A stretch of 10,018 bases of DNA from Spirochaetales bacterium (GTDB taxonomy: Bacteria; Spirochaetota; Spirochaetia; ARS1246): assembly GCA_016930115.1 (NCBI GenBank), contig JAFGHN010000095.1, forward strand, positions 1 to 10,018, in the 5' to 3' direction. The translations under genes and the position numbers were made by a program. Below, in pieces: positions 1 to 6,160 of this stretch (position 1 is the stretch's first letter; each line of letters opens with the position of its first letter). The notes under the pieces were generated by a model, which had not been told where the DNA came from, ran no database searches, and was given only the letters and a program-made list of their open reading frames with translations.

Positions 1-788
1 ACGGTCTGCGGGCTCAAGATTATCACGCCCATGTTCACGGCGTCATAGCCGTAAGGAAACTCCCTGCCGGTTACCGCGGGAACGAGTATTTCCTGAAAAC
101 CTTGCGGATACTTGTCGCTGACCGGCAGTAGGGAAATCTTATCATCGGAAAGCAAGTGTCCCTGGAGCCCGTCAAGCAGCTCGGGCTGGTTGATGCTGAC
201 CGCTATGGTGACCGTAGCGTGAGAGAAGACCTTCTCGAGCATCCGGAGTCCCTCGAGAAACGATTCTATGCCGCTTTCCGGCAAAAGAACCGTATCCGCG
301 GCAGGCAGAAGCTCGTCTGCGACTATCCGGACGATAAGATGCTCGATTTCATCCGGGTTGACCGACGAGTTTGCGTATCTTGTCGGGATCCCGGCGGCGT
401 CGAGGGAAGCGGCGCCGGCGTTGTAGATATAACCCTCAATTGAGGCGGCATTGAATTTCCGCCAATCCGCGGTTGCGCCGCCGAGTTTTAAGACGTCGTT
501 TTTGCCGAATGCGTAACCCGGCTTTTTCTCGATAATAACAGCAGGCGCTCTTGTGATACTGGATACGGTACCGTCAACGGGAGAATGAACGGGCCCGGTG
601 CCCACAGACTGCCCCGCCCGTACTTCATCTCCCACTTTCACCGAGGCTTCTATTGAACCATCGGGCCCCCGGTACAGAGGAAGGATAACCGTGTCAGGTG
701 CTTCCAATGATTCAATCGTTTCGCTGGGTGCGCCCTTGAAGCGACTGAATCGGTATCCGCCCTTGAATGTTTTTTTTGCTTTTTTCAT
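1..788 (-). CDS. RnfC-like electron-transfer protein, N-terminal part (runs off the window)
   Basis: The minus frame opens at the ATG at 786-788 and runs uninterrupted to the window edge, giving 262 residues; the C-terminal part lies outside. Residues 8-11 read FKGG, the typical RnfC opening. Residues 50-74 (KVGDEVRAGQS, then PVHSPVDGTV) form the lipoyl-like barrel, and KYPQGFQEILVPAVTGREFP near 227-246 matches the KYPQG/TGRE block of RnfC. In Rnf complexes RnfC is the peripheral NADH-oxidising subunit that passes electrons to membrane partners. Here the usual GLGGAGFPT loop is replaced by SLDAAGIPT (129-137), and the NGAECEP block is replaced by IVADELLP, so NADH and FMN binding are doubtful. 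No Fe-S region is visible in this part. The SD is weak (AGAG, 7 bases before ATG). The frame stays open upstream to a TAG at 954-956, so a start at GTG 834-836 or TTG 930-932 is possible. The RnfC-like family is fairly sure; the exact role is not. Confidence 0.82.
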   Translation of the reverse strand, partial: MKKAKKTFKGGYRFSRFKGAPSETIESLEAPDTVILPLYRGPDGSIEASVKVGDEVRAGQSVGTGPVHSPVDGTVSSITRAPAVIIEKKPGYAFGKNDVLKLGGATADWRKFNAASIEGYIYNAGAASLDAAGIPTRYANSSVNPDEIEHLIVRIVADELLPAADTVLLPESGIESFLEGLRMLEKVFSHATVTIAVSINQPELLDGLQGHLLSDDKISLLPVSDKYPQGFQEILVPAVTGREFPYGYDAVNMGVIILSPQT

Positions 789-971
789 CTGACTGCTCTT
801 GGCTGAATTTCGGGATAGATTCGATTTTGCTACCACTGATTCAGGCTGCTCTGTTATACGTGTCTCGCCGACCGCCGTGCTGATGGCGCGGCGTGGTTCT
901 CCTTTGTAATAGTAGTTGGCCCACTCTGTCAATGTATGAATCGCGGCATGAGTCTATCCTTTTCCGGCAAA

Positions 972-1013
972 AATGCAAAGGTATCCCACCGGTAATCCGC
1001 GGCGTTTTGCATT
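972..1013. repeat. Inverted repeat AATGCAAA / TTTGCATT upstream of the bactofilin-like gene
   Basis: A perfect 8-base inverted repeat, arms 972-979 and 1006-1013 with 26 bases between, lies in the divergent region between the RnfC-like gene and the bactofilin-like gene. The right arm overlaps the candidate -35 of the plus-strand promoter. It could be an operator, but two AT-rich 8-mers can pair by chance, so support is weak. Confidence 0.35.
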
Positions 1014-1036
1014 GACCCATTCGAATTCGCTATGAT
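1007..1036 (+). promoter_or_regulatory. Weak candidate sigma-70 promoter for the bactofilin-like gene
   Basis: TATGAT at 1031-1036 matches five of six positions of the -10 consensus. TTGCAT at 1007-1012, 18 bases upstream, is a poor -35 (three of six). Transcription would begin near 1043, after the ATG at 1037, which favours translation from the GTG at 1067. Confidence 0.35.
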
Positions 1037-1066
1037 ATGAATGAATCTCTTGAAGGAGCGTTGAAA

Positions 1067-1558
1067 GTGGCAAAGCTGAAGATCACCGAGACAGACAGAC
1101 GTATCATCGAGGTGGAGGTTCGTATCACCTACGAAGAAGGGGCCGAGGTAAGACGCAAACTGGACGGGCCTCCTTACTCGTTCGAAATAGAGGGGAATCC
1201 TCAGCGAATCGTATTTGCGGCCGATGTATACGGCGAAGTTGATACCGACATGAGCCTTGAATGCGGGGATATACAGGGTAATGTGAGCGCGGGCGCCGAC
1301 ATTACCTGTTCGGATTTATCAGGAAATATCACCGCCGGGGGTGACGTTACCTGCGAATCCGTAAGAGGCGATATCAACGCCGGTGGGGATGTTAACTGTA
1401 CCGAAATCAAAGGTTCGGTCGTCGCGAGCGGAGAGGTCAACGTCGATGAGTTTGAAGAAGAAGTAGACGACGAGTTCGACGAGGAATTTGACGAGGAATT
1501 CGAGGAATACGACGACTACGAAGATGACGGTGAAGACGATCCTGAGGATTTTGAGTGA
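1067..1558 (+). CDS. Bactofilin-like protein with four 15-residue Cys repeats and an acidic tail
   Basis: The chosen start is the GTG at 1067: AAGGAG at 1053-1058 sits 8 bases before it, while the in-frame ATG at 1037 has no SD and lies before the predicted transcript start. The product has 163 residues. Residues 1-60 are an alpha/beta-looking N-terminal region without a recognised motif. Residues 66-125 are four gap-free 15-residue repeats, each beginning with Cys (C66, C81, C96, C111), of the form C-x-x-[IVL]-x-G-[ND/S]-[IV]-x-A-[GS]-x-[DE]-[IV]-[TN]. Such repeats normally form one coil each of a right-handed beta-helix, as in bactofilins and related polymer-forming proteins, so the four cysteines should stack in a line. 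Residues 127-163 are almost all Asp/Glu with spaced Phe/Tyr. There is no signal peptide or membrane segment, so it is probably cytoplasmic. Function is unknown; scaffold or metal/redox roles are inference. The similarity is to the fold type, not to a confidently named family. Confidence 0.75.
   Translation: MAKLKITETDRRIIEVEVRITYEEGAEVRRKLDGPPYSFEIEGNPQRIVFAADVYGEVDTDMSLECGDIQGNVSAGADITCSDLSGNITAGGDVTCESVRGDINAGGDVNCTEIKGSVVASGEVNVDEFEEEVDDEFDEEFDEEFEEYDDYEDDGEDDPEDFE
1262..1441 (+). repeat. Four tandem 45-base coding repeats (15-residue Cys-led units)
   Basis: These bases encode residues 66-125 of the bactofilin-like protein as four units of exactly 15 codons with no insertions: CGDIQGNVSAGADIT, CSDLSGNITAGGDVT, CESVRGDINAGGDVN and CTEIKGSVVASGEVN. 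The protein repeat is strong but the nucleotide copies have diverged, so this is an old, selected protein repeat and not a recent DNA duplication. Confidence 0.85.
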
Positions 1559-1626
1559 GCCTCGCCGGCCGGTAGGCACGCAAAATCGGCCTCTCCACTT
1601 CAGACACACACTTTCCGAACCCCTCC

Positions 1627-1655
1627 TTTACTCTTTCCTTAGAAAACGCTATAAA
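1627..1655 (+). promoter_or_regulatory. Sigma-70-like promoter of the histidine kinase gene
   Basis: TTTACT (1627-1632, four of six) and TATAAA (1650-1655, five of six) are 17 bases apart in an AT-rich patch. The transcript would start near 1662, about 60 bases before the kinase GTG start. This suggests the kinase and the following gene can be transcribed separately from the bactofilin-like gene. No terminator with a T-run is visible after 1558, so read-through is also possible. Confidence 0.5.
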
Positions 1656-1721
1656 AAAAGAAAATGGAGAAAATGGCGATAACAGCGGCTGCAGTGCCTG
1701 CACACGCCAGGGAGGCGCGGC

Positions 1722-3002
1722 GTGATTGAGAGTAATATGAACGCTGTCCGGTATCAGATGCAGAGAAGGGTTGCGCTGTCGAGTTTCATTGCCATTGCTT
1801 CAATAGCTGTCCTGGATGTAATAGTAGGCCTCGCAGTCCGGAAGCTGTCGTTGGTGGAAGTACTGATCCATCCTTCAATACTGGTATTGCTCGCATTGGC
1901 GTCACTCTGCCTTGTCACTTCCTTAAAGGATTGGAAGGTGTTTCGGATCATTCACGTGACGTGCTTTCTCTGCTACCCTCTCGCCGTCATTTTTGTATTT
2001 GACGAATCACCCTATGATATGAGCTTTCTTACCTGGTCGATATACGGCATCATTCTTTGCATTCAGTATAGACTGCTGCACAAACGGCTTCTTCATTTCA
2101 TCGTGGCATACATCCTGATCTTCTTGCTGATCCGTGTCGTGGAAAGCGCCCAGTACTCCGAATTCACCTTTCATGCCGCGATTGGCGCGGGAATTTTGTT
2201 GTCGCTGTTTGTCTATCTGTTCTGGGTTGTCTTTGCCGAGGAATTACGGGAATACATGCGCGCAAACGACATGCTTCAGGATGAAAGAAACAAGAATCTG
2301 ATATTCGTCAAGTTCGGGAAGAACATCGCGGGGGTGGTGCATAATATGAAATCCGTCATGATGTCCTTCTCGGGTTACAGCGAGCTCATAGACACCAATA
2401 ACCCTGCAAGTATTGAGCGCATCCTGGATCTCCAGAAGAGGGCTTCAACCCAGATGCTCAACATGATAAACAACTTCATGACCGCCGTTCGTTCGTACCA
2501 GCGGTCCGAGCTGTCGGTGGTTCATGTAAACGAGCTCGTTTCCAGCGCGGTCGAGATTTTTAGAGGAAACCAGATGTTCCGAAATCGGAACAAAATTCAT
2601 TTTGATTTAAACGAGCCCGACATAATTGAAGCAAAACCCATGGAAATTATGCAAATAATCGACAATCTGACAAAGAACGCCGCAGAATCAATGCTCGACA
2701 ACGGAAAGTATGATCTGTTTATCAGGACCGGTTCGGATAACGGGTATGTTTTTCTTCAAGTTGAGGATGAGGGCATCGGGATAGACAGCTGCGCCGCGTG
2801 CGAAAAGCACAACTGTATGTCGTGCAAAGAGTTTGCCATCGGCAAATCAAACAAGCCCGATGGAACGGGTATCGGTCTTGTCTATGTCCGTGAAATACTC
2901 AAGGAGTTGAACGGCAGCATGAACATGGAATCGCTTATAGATCATGGCACAAAGGTGACTTTGTATTTTCCGGCAAAGGTAGACGGCAATGGCGGAGTAT
3001 GA
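1722..3002 (+). CDS. Membrane histidine kinase with a four-cysteine ATP lid
   Basis: A GTG start at 1722 is supported by AGGGAGG at 1709-1715. The 426-residue product has about six hydrophobic segments (near 18-38, 46-66, 74-94, 101-117, 124-141, 152-172), then a short linker and a kinase core. H207 in VVHNMKSVMMSFSGYSEL is the likely phosphoacceptor. N315-LTKN319-AAESM is the N box, DEGIG (349-353) the G1 box, and GTGIGL (381-386) the G2 box. Between G1 and G2 is C357-x2-C360-x4-C365-x2-C368 (CAACEKHNCMSC), an unusual insertion in the ATP lid that could bind a metal or Fe-S centre or act as a thiol switch. There is no HAMP, PAS or receiver domain, and no response regulator in the window. The product should sit in the inner membrane and phosphorylate a partner encoded elsewhere. 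The signal is unknown. Its end overlaps the next gene, so the two are probably co-translated. The kinase call is firm; the sensing role of the cysteines is inference. Confidence 0.9.
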   Translation: MIESNMNAVRYQMQRRVALSSFIAIASIAVLDVIVGLAVRKLSLVEVLIHPSILVLLALASLCLVTSLKDWKVFRIIHVTCFLCYPLAVIFVFDESPYDMSFLTWSIYGIILCIQYRLLHKRLLHFIVAYILIFLLIRVVESAQYSEFTFHAAIGAGILLSLFVYLFWVVFAEELREYMRANDMLQDERNKNLIFVKFGKNIAGVVHNMKSVMMSFSGYSELIDTNNPASIERILDLQKRASTQMLNMINNFMTAVRSYQRSELSVVHVNELVSSAVEIFRGNQMFRNRNKIHFDLNEPDIIEAKPMEIMQIIDNLTKNAAESMLDNGKYDLFIRTGSDNGYVFLQVEDEGIGIDSCAACEKHNCMSCKEFAIGKSNKPDGTGIGLVYVREILKELNGSMNMESLIDHGTKVTLYFPAKVDGNGGV

Positions 3003-3381
3003 CAGATTCAACTCCCTCGCGCGACATATTTCGAGAAACGCGCGTGACAAGACGGATTCACAACTCATACCGGACCTCCATGAGGCCTTTGTTTCCTGCA
3101 TCCCGCAACTCCCGGAGAACTTGAAGCACGATGTGGCCTACTATTTTGAAAACGCCGCCGAGAAAGCCGGCGTAGAAAATCCCGCTTCGTTTCTAGTGGA
3201 GAAACTGACCGAGGCGCTCTATCTGTTCGAAGGCGAGCATGACCGGATTGAAGAGACATTTACCGCGGCCGACTGGGAGTATATAAAAGAGGTTATCAGC
3301 GATTTTGCGCTCGAAATCGATCAGCCACTGCTTACCTACATCATGCGTCGGATAGTCTCACGCGGGCTGATCGACCGGTAA
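2989..3381 (+). CDS. Uncharacterised 130-residue helical protein, translationally coupled to the kinase
   Basis: The ATG at 2989 lies inside the end of the kinase gene (14-base overlap) and has AAAGG about 9 bases upstream. The product, MAEYDRFNSLARHI to RGLIDR, is soluble, charged and predicted mainly helical by eye, with a single Cys (in EAFVSCIPQLPENL) and no signal peptide or membrane segment. I do not recognise the family. The overlap implies linked expression and a roughly fixed ratio with the kinase, which makes a regulator of, or adaptor for, the kinase a reasonable guess; it lacks a receiver-domain Asp/Lys pattern and a visible helix-turn-helix. It ends 11 bases before the convergent dehydrogenase gene. 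Confidence 0.75.
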   Translation: MAEYDRFNSLARHISRNARDKTDSQLIPDLHEAFVSCIPQLPENLKHDVAYYFENAAEKAGVENPASFLVEKLTEALYLFEGEHDRIEETFTAADWEYIKEVISDFALEIDQPLLTYIMRRIVSRGLIDR

Positions 3382-3392
3382 ACCGCCGGCAG

Positions 3393-4490
3393 CTATTTCA
3401 GAGCGCTGCAAATCGCGTTGGTTACTTCTTTAGTGGTTGCGGTTCCTCCCAAGTCACGGGTAAGGACGGCGCCGTCCGCGAGAAGCTTCTCGATAACATT
3501 TCTGATTTTTCCGGCGACTTGCGCAAGATACGCATCCCCGTGCTTCTCCGAGAGCCATTCCAGCATCAAAACACCCGACAGTATGGTCCCAAGCGGGTTG
3601 GCGATTCCCTGGCCCGCAATGTCGGGAGCCGATCCGTGCGCAGCCTGGAAGTATCCGCGCGTGTCACCCAGTTCGGCGGTCGGCGAAATTCCCAACCCAC
3701 CTACGGTCGCGGCGGCGAGATCGGATATGATATCGCCGAACATGTTCTCTGCCACAATCACGTCGTAGTGTGACGGGCGGGTCACCAGAAAAGCCGAGAG
3801 GGCATCCACGTAGGTATATTCCACTTCCACATCGGGGTACTCTTTTGCGACACCGGCACAGACCTTGCGGAAAAACGCATAGGACCTGAGCACGTTTGCC
3901 TTGTCGCACACCGTTACCCGGCGTTTTCCGTCCGCGGGTGCTCCATTTCTTTTTCGTGCCAACTCAAACGCCATCCTGGCGATCCGCTCGGTGCCTTCCC
4001 GTGTGACAACCAGCGTATCCGTCGCAGCAACATCCCGCAGGACGACGCCCCCGCCTCTTGAAGCGTACAGACCTTCAACGTTCTCACGCAGGACCACGTA
4101 ATCGATATCCCCGGGTTTCGCGTATCTGAGGTGTGAGGTGGTGCCCGGGTACAGTTTTGAGTACCGGATATTCGCGTACAGATCCAGCTTGGCCCTGAGT
4201 ACCAGGCCAAAATCCATCCCGACTTCGGTCCCGTCCGCATAAACGGCATTCGGCAGGCCGGCCGCCCCGTGCAGGATCGCATCCGCATTTAGACATCCTG
4301 CGTAGGTTTCGTCCGGGAGGGCCTTCCCTGTCTTGAGGTACGCGCCGGCGCCGCCGGGATATTCGATGAAGTTGAGCGGCTGTTTTGCCCCCGTGGCTGC
4401 TTTCAACACTTCGACCGTGGCGGCGCAAACCTCGGGTCCAATCCCGTCACCGTAAATAACCGCGATATCGTATTTTCTGTCAGATTGCAT
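3393..4490 (-). CDS. Isocitrate/isopropylmalate-family beta-decarboxylating dehydrogenase, probably NAD-dependent
   Basis: This 365-residue enzyme should oxidise a 2-hydroxy di- or tricarboxylic acid with decarboxylation, using a divalent metal. Seen motifs: YGDGIGPE (13-20), LRAKLDLYANIR (98-109, with substrate-binding R99 and R109), LREN (134-137) followed by Y142, CDKANVL (195-201) with catalytic K197, D229, and the metal ligands D253 and D257 in NMFGDIISDL. HGSAPDIAGQGIANP (285-299) is the NAD-type cofactor segment. The substrate-selecting helix before LRAK (GMDFGLV) differs from the PExGLL pattern of LeuB and from tartrate dehydrogenase, so the substrate is undecided (malate, tartrate, homoisocitrate or other). 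The start at 4490 has AGG 6 bases upstream; the frame extends to 4565, but a strong promoter at 4521-4549 lies inside that extension. It is divergent from an anion transporter, which suggests the transported acid is related to the substrate. Confidence 0.88.
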   Translation of the reverse strand: MQSDRKYDIAVIYGDGIGPEVCAATVEVLKAATGAKQPLNFIEYPGGAGAYLKTGKALPDETYAGCLNADAILHGAAGLPNAVYADGTEVGMDFGLVLRAKLDLYANIRYSKLYPGTTSHLRYAKPGDIDYVVLRENVEGLYASRGGGVVLRDVAATDTLVVTREGTERIARMAFELARKRNGAPADGKRRVTVCDKANVLRSYAFFRKVCAGVAKEYPDVEVEYTYVDALSAFLVTRPSHYDVIVAENMFGDIISDLAAATVGGLGISPTAELGDTRGYFQAAHGSAPDIAGQGIANPLGTILSGVLMLEWLSEKHGDAYLAQVAGKIRNVIEKLLADGAVLTRDLGGTATTKEVTNAICSALK

Positions 4491-4520
4491 GTTTAACCTG
4501 TCCCTTTTAGAAGTTCTCCG

Positions 4521-4549
4521 ATGATAGGGGGCTATGTGCAGGATGTCAA
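4521..4549 (-). promoter_or_regulatory. Strong sigma-70 promoter of the dehydrogenase gene
   Basis: On the minus strand a perfect TTGACA (4544-4549) and TATCAT (4521-4526, five of six) are separated by exactly 17 bases. The transcript should begin near 4514, giving a 5' leader of about 24 bases before the ATG at 4490. It also rules out the longer reading of that gene. Confidence 0.8.
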
Positions 4550-4579
4550 CAAGCCAAACGCACACAACCTATCGGCTTG
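4550..4579. promoter_or_regulatory. Inverted repeat CAAGCC-N18-GGCTTG between the divergent promoters (candidate operator)
   Basis: The arms at 4550-4555 and 4574-4579 are perfect complements. The left arm abuts the -35 box of the dehydrogenase promoter (4544-4549) and the right arm overlaps the -35 box of the transporter promoter (4577-4582). A protein bound here could control both genes at once. The regulator gene is not in the interval itself. This is inference from position; a 6-base repeat alone is weak. Confidence 0.45.
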
Positions 4580-4604
4580 TAATTCGCTATGCATATACTA
4601 TATT
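4577..4604 (+). promoter_or_regulatory. Sigma-70-like promoter of the transporter gene
   Basis: TTGTAA (4577-4582, four of six) and TATATT (4599-4604, five of six) are 16 bases apart. Transcription would begin near 4611, leaving about 42 bases before the ATG at 4653 and excluding the in-frame ATG at 4521 as the start. Confidence 0.6.
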
Positions 4605-4652
4605 ATCCTGCTGGCCGGTCGATATTTTAGGTGCAAAAAGCGCGATTACACC

Positions 4653-6119
4653 ATGACATTCATGCGGACGAACGTAAAATACATAGTGACCTACGGCGCC
4701 ATGGCGGCGATATTGGTGATTTTCTGCGCCTTAGAGCCGCCGGAGCCTCTGACCTCGGTAGGGATGCGTGCAGTGGGCGTCTTCCTCGCCACCGTCGTGG
4801 GCTGGATATTTTTCGGCACCGGTTACGTCAGCATGCTCTGCGTGGCTCTTTTTGCGCTCCTGGGCGTGATGACACCCACCGAAGCATTCTCCAGCTCCTG
4901 GGGAAGTTGGCTGGTCATCTTCATGATATCCTGTTTCGGCATGAGCGAAGGGTTGCGGATTACCGGCTTTTCCCGCCGTTTCGCGATATGGTTTGTCAGC
5001 CGGCGGTTTTGCAGGTCGAGACCATGGCTGCTGGTCACGATGTTCCTTCTCGGCTGTACCCTCATGGGTGCTGTCATGTCGCTTACGGTGACGGCGATAG
5101 TATTCATGGCAATTGCCGAACCGATGCTCGAAGGATTGGGGTATAAAAAGGGCGATCGTTTTTCAGCGATGGTAATGATGGGTATCGCCTGGGCGGCAAC
5201 CGCATCATCGGCGATGACGCCGATCGGGCACGCCCTGAACGTTCTCATTGTCAATTGGGTGGAAGCGGATTTCGGCATAACCATGTCTTTCGCCAAATTT
5301 ATGCTTGTCGGTATACCCTTGGGGTTGCTGGTGTTCGGTTTGATTCTTCTGGTATTTCGCTTTGTTCTGCGTCCGGATGTGAAAGAGTTCGGCGCGATGA
5401 CCGCCAGATACATAGAGCAAGAGTCCGCCAAGCTGGGGCCTGTCAAATCGGAAGAAAAATGGGCGATCGGTATTTTCCTTGCGGTAGTATTCCTTTGGAT
5501 TTTTCCAAGCATCTTTTCGCGGATTTTGCCGGGGATGAGTCTCTACATCAAAAACATGGGATACGCCGTGCCGGCGATTATCGGCGCGACCATGATGTGC
5601 GTTCTCAGGGTGAAGGGCCGCGCGATACTTTCTTTCCGCGATTGGATGGTAAACGGCGTGGAATGGACAACAATTTCACTTTGCGCGGCCATCATGGCGC
5701 TTTCCGCCGCCATCAGTAGTGAGAATACAGGCATTCAGCTCTTTTTGACGAAGATATTTCAACCGATTATCGACGGCGCCCCGTTTGTCGTCGTTTTGAT
5801 GGTAACGTTGGTCTGGACCGTTCTTCAAACGAATGTCATGTCTAACACGGTATCGGGTTCACTGGTATATCGAATCATGGCTCCCGCTTTGGGGACCGCC
5901 GGATTGATAAATCCCGCTGCGTTTGCCTTTGTTGTGGGGGCCGTTGCCAACTATGCCTTCATTCTGCCTTCCGCCACCACTTCCACGGCTTTGGTGGTCG
6001 GCAGCGGTTGGGTACGTGTCGGCTTTATGGCAAAATACGGCCTTCTGATGGTGATACCGGTGGTGCTATTGTTCACTTTTGTCGGCTACCCGTATGCAAT
6101 GATGATTTTCAGCGGATAA
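4653..6119 (+). CDS. DASS/SLC13-type anion (dicarboxylate) transporter
   Basis: The 488-residue product is very hydrophobic, with about 11-12 membrane segments in two related halves, as expected for the divalent-anion:sodium symporter family that imports succinate, malate, tartrate, citrate or sulfate. The second half carries the family signature SNT (397-399, in TNVMSNTVSG) and a C-terminal ATTSTALVVGSGW block (441-453). In the first half the matching site reads SLT (143-145, in AVMSLTVTAIVF), so the usual Asn is Leu. A polar loop with ATASSAMTPIGHALN (182-196) follows. I chose ATG 4653 (MTFMRTN) because it lies after the promoter; ATG 4662 is equally possible and neither has a clear SD. It is divergent from the hydroxyacid dehydrogenase. 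Family is fairly sure; substrate is inferred from the neighbour. Confidence 0.82.
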   Translation: MTFMRTNVKYIVTYGAMAAILVIFCALEPPEPLTSVGMRAVGVFLATVVGWIFFGTGYVSMLCVALFALLGVMTPTEAFSSSWGSWLVIFMISCFGMSEGLRITGFSRRFAIWFVSRRFCRSRPWLLVTMFLLGCTLMGAVMSLTVTAIVFMAIAEPMLEGLGYKKGDRFSAMVMMGIAWAATASSAMTPIGHALNVLIVNWVEADFGITMSFAKFMLVGIPLGLLVFGLILLVFRFVLRPDVKEFGAMTARYIEQESAKLGPVKSEEKWAIGIFLAVVFLWIFPSIFSRILPGMSLYIKNMGYAVPAIIGATMMCVLRVKGRAILSFRDWMVNGVEWTTISLCAAIMALSAAISSENTGIQLFLTKIFQPIIDGAPFVVVLMVTLVWTVLQTNVMSNTVSGSLVYRIMAPALGTAGLINPAAFAFVVGAVANYAFILPSATTSTALVVGSGWVRVGFMAKYGLLMVIPVVLLFTFVGYPYAMMIFSG

Positions 6120-6135
6120 CCTGGCGCGCTCCAGG
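6120..6135. other. Small hairpin CCTGG-CGCGCT-CCAGG between convergent genes
   Basis: A perfect 5-base stem with a 6-base loop lies right after the transporter stop codon, in the 41 bases separating it from the convergent C_GCAxxG_C_C gene. It has no following T-run on either strand, so it is at best a weak or factor-dependent transcript end. Confidence 0.25.
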
Positions 6136-6160
6136 TCCGGGTCGCATCCGCCTTCCGCTC

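Noticed and set aside
1262..1441. Tandem repeats that could suggest a CRISPR or DNA repeat array
   Set aside because: The period is 45 bases with no spacer, the DNA copies diverge, and the repeat lies wholly in frame in a protein gene.
1560..1580. CCGGCCGG-containing hairpin after the bactofilin-like gene
   Set aside because: The stem is interrupted and no T-run follows, so I do not call a terminator.
1664..1729. 21-codon open frame overlapping the kinase GTG start
   Set aside because: It is too short, without a clear SD or conserved peptide feature, and its end is set by the kinase start region; a leader peptide cannot be supported.
3360..3392. GC-rich short stem (CGGT-AA-ACCG) between the convergent 130-residue gene and the dehydrogenase
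   Set aside because: It has only 4 base pairs and no T-run; not enough for a terminator.
4491..4565. Longer N-terminus of the dehydrogenase (start at 4565)
   Set aside because: The strong minus promoter at 4521-4549 lies inside it, and the family normally starts close to the GDGIGPE motif.
4521..4652. Longer N-terminus of the transporter (start at 4521)
   Set aside because: It precedes the plus promoter and the predicted transcript start, and its residues do not look like a transporter N-terminus.
4823..5512. 229-residue minus-strand open frame
   Set aside because: It is antisense to the transporter, whose family motifs and membrane pattern are clear; it has no recognisable motif or SD.
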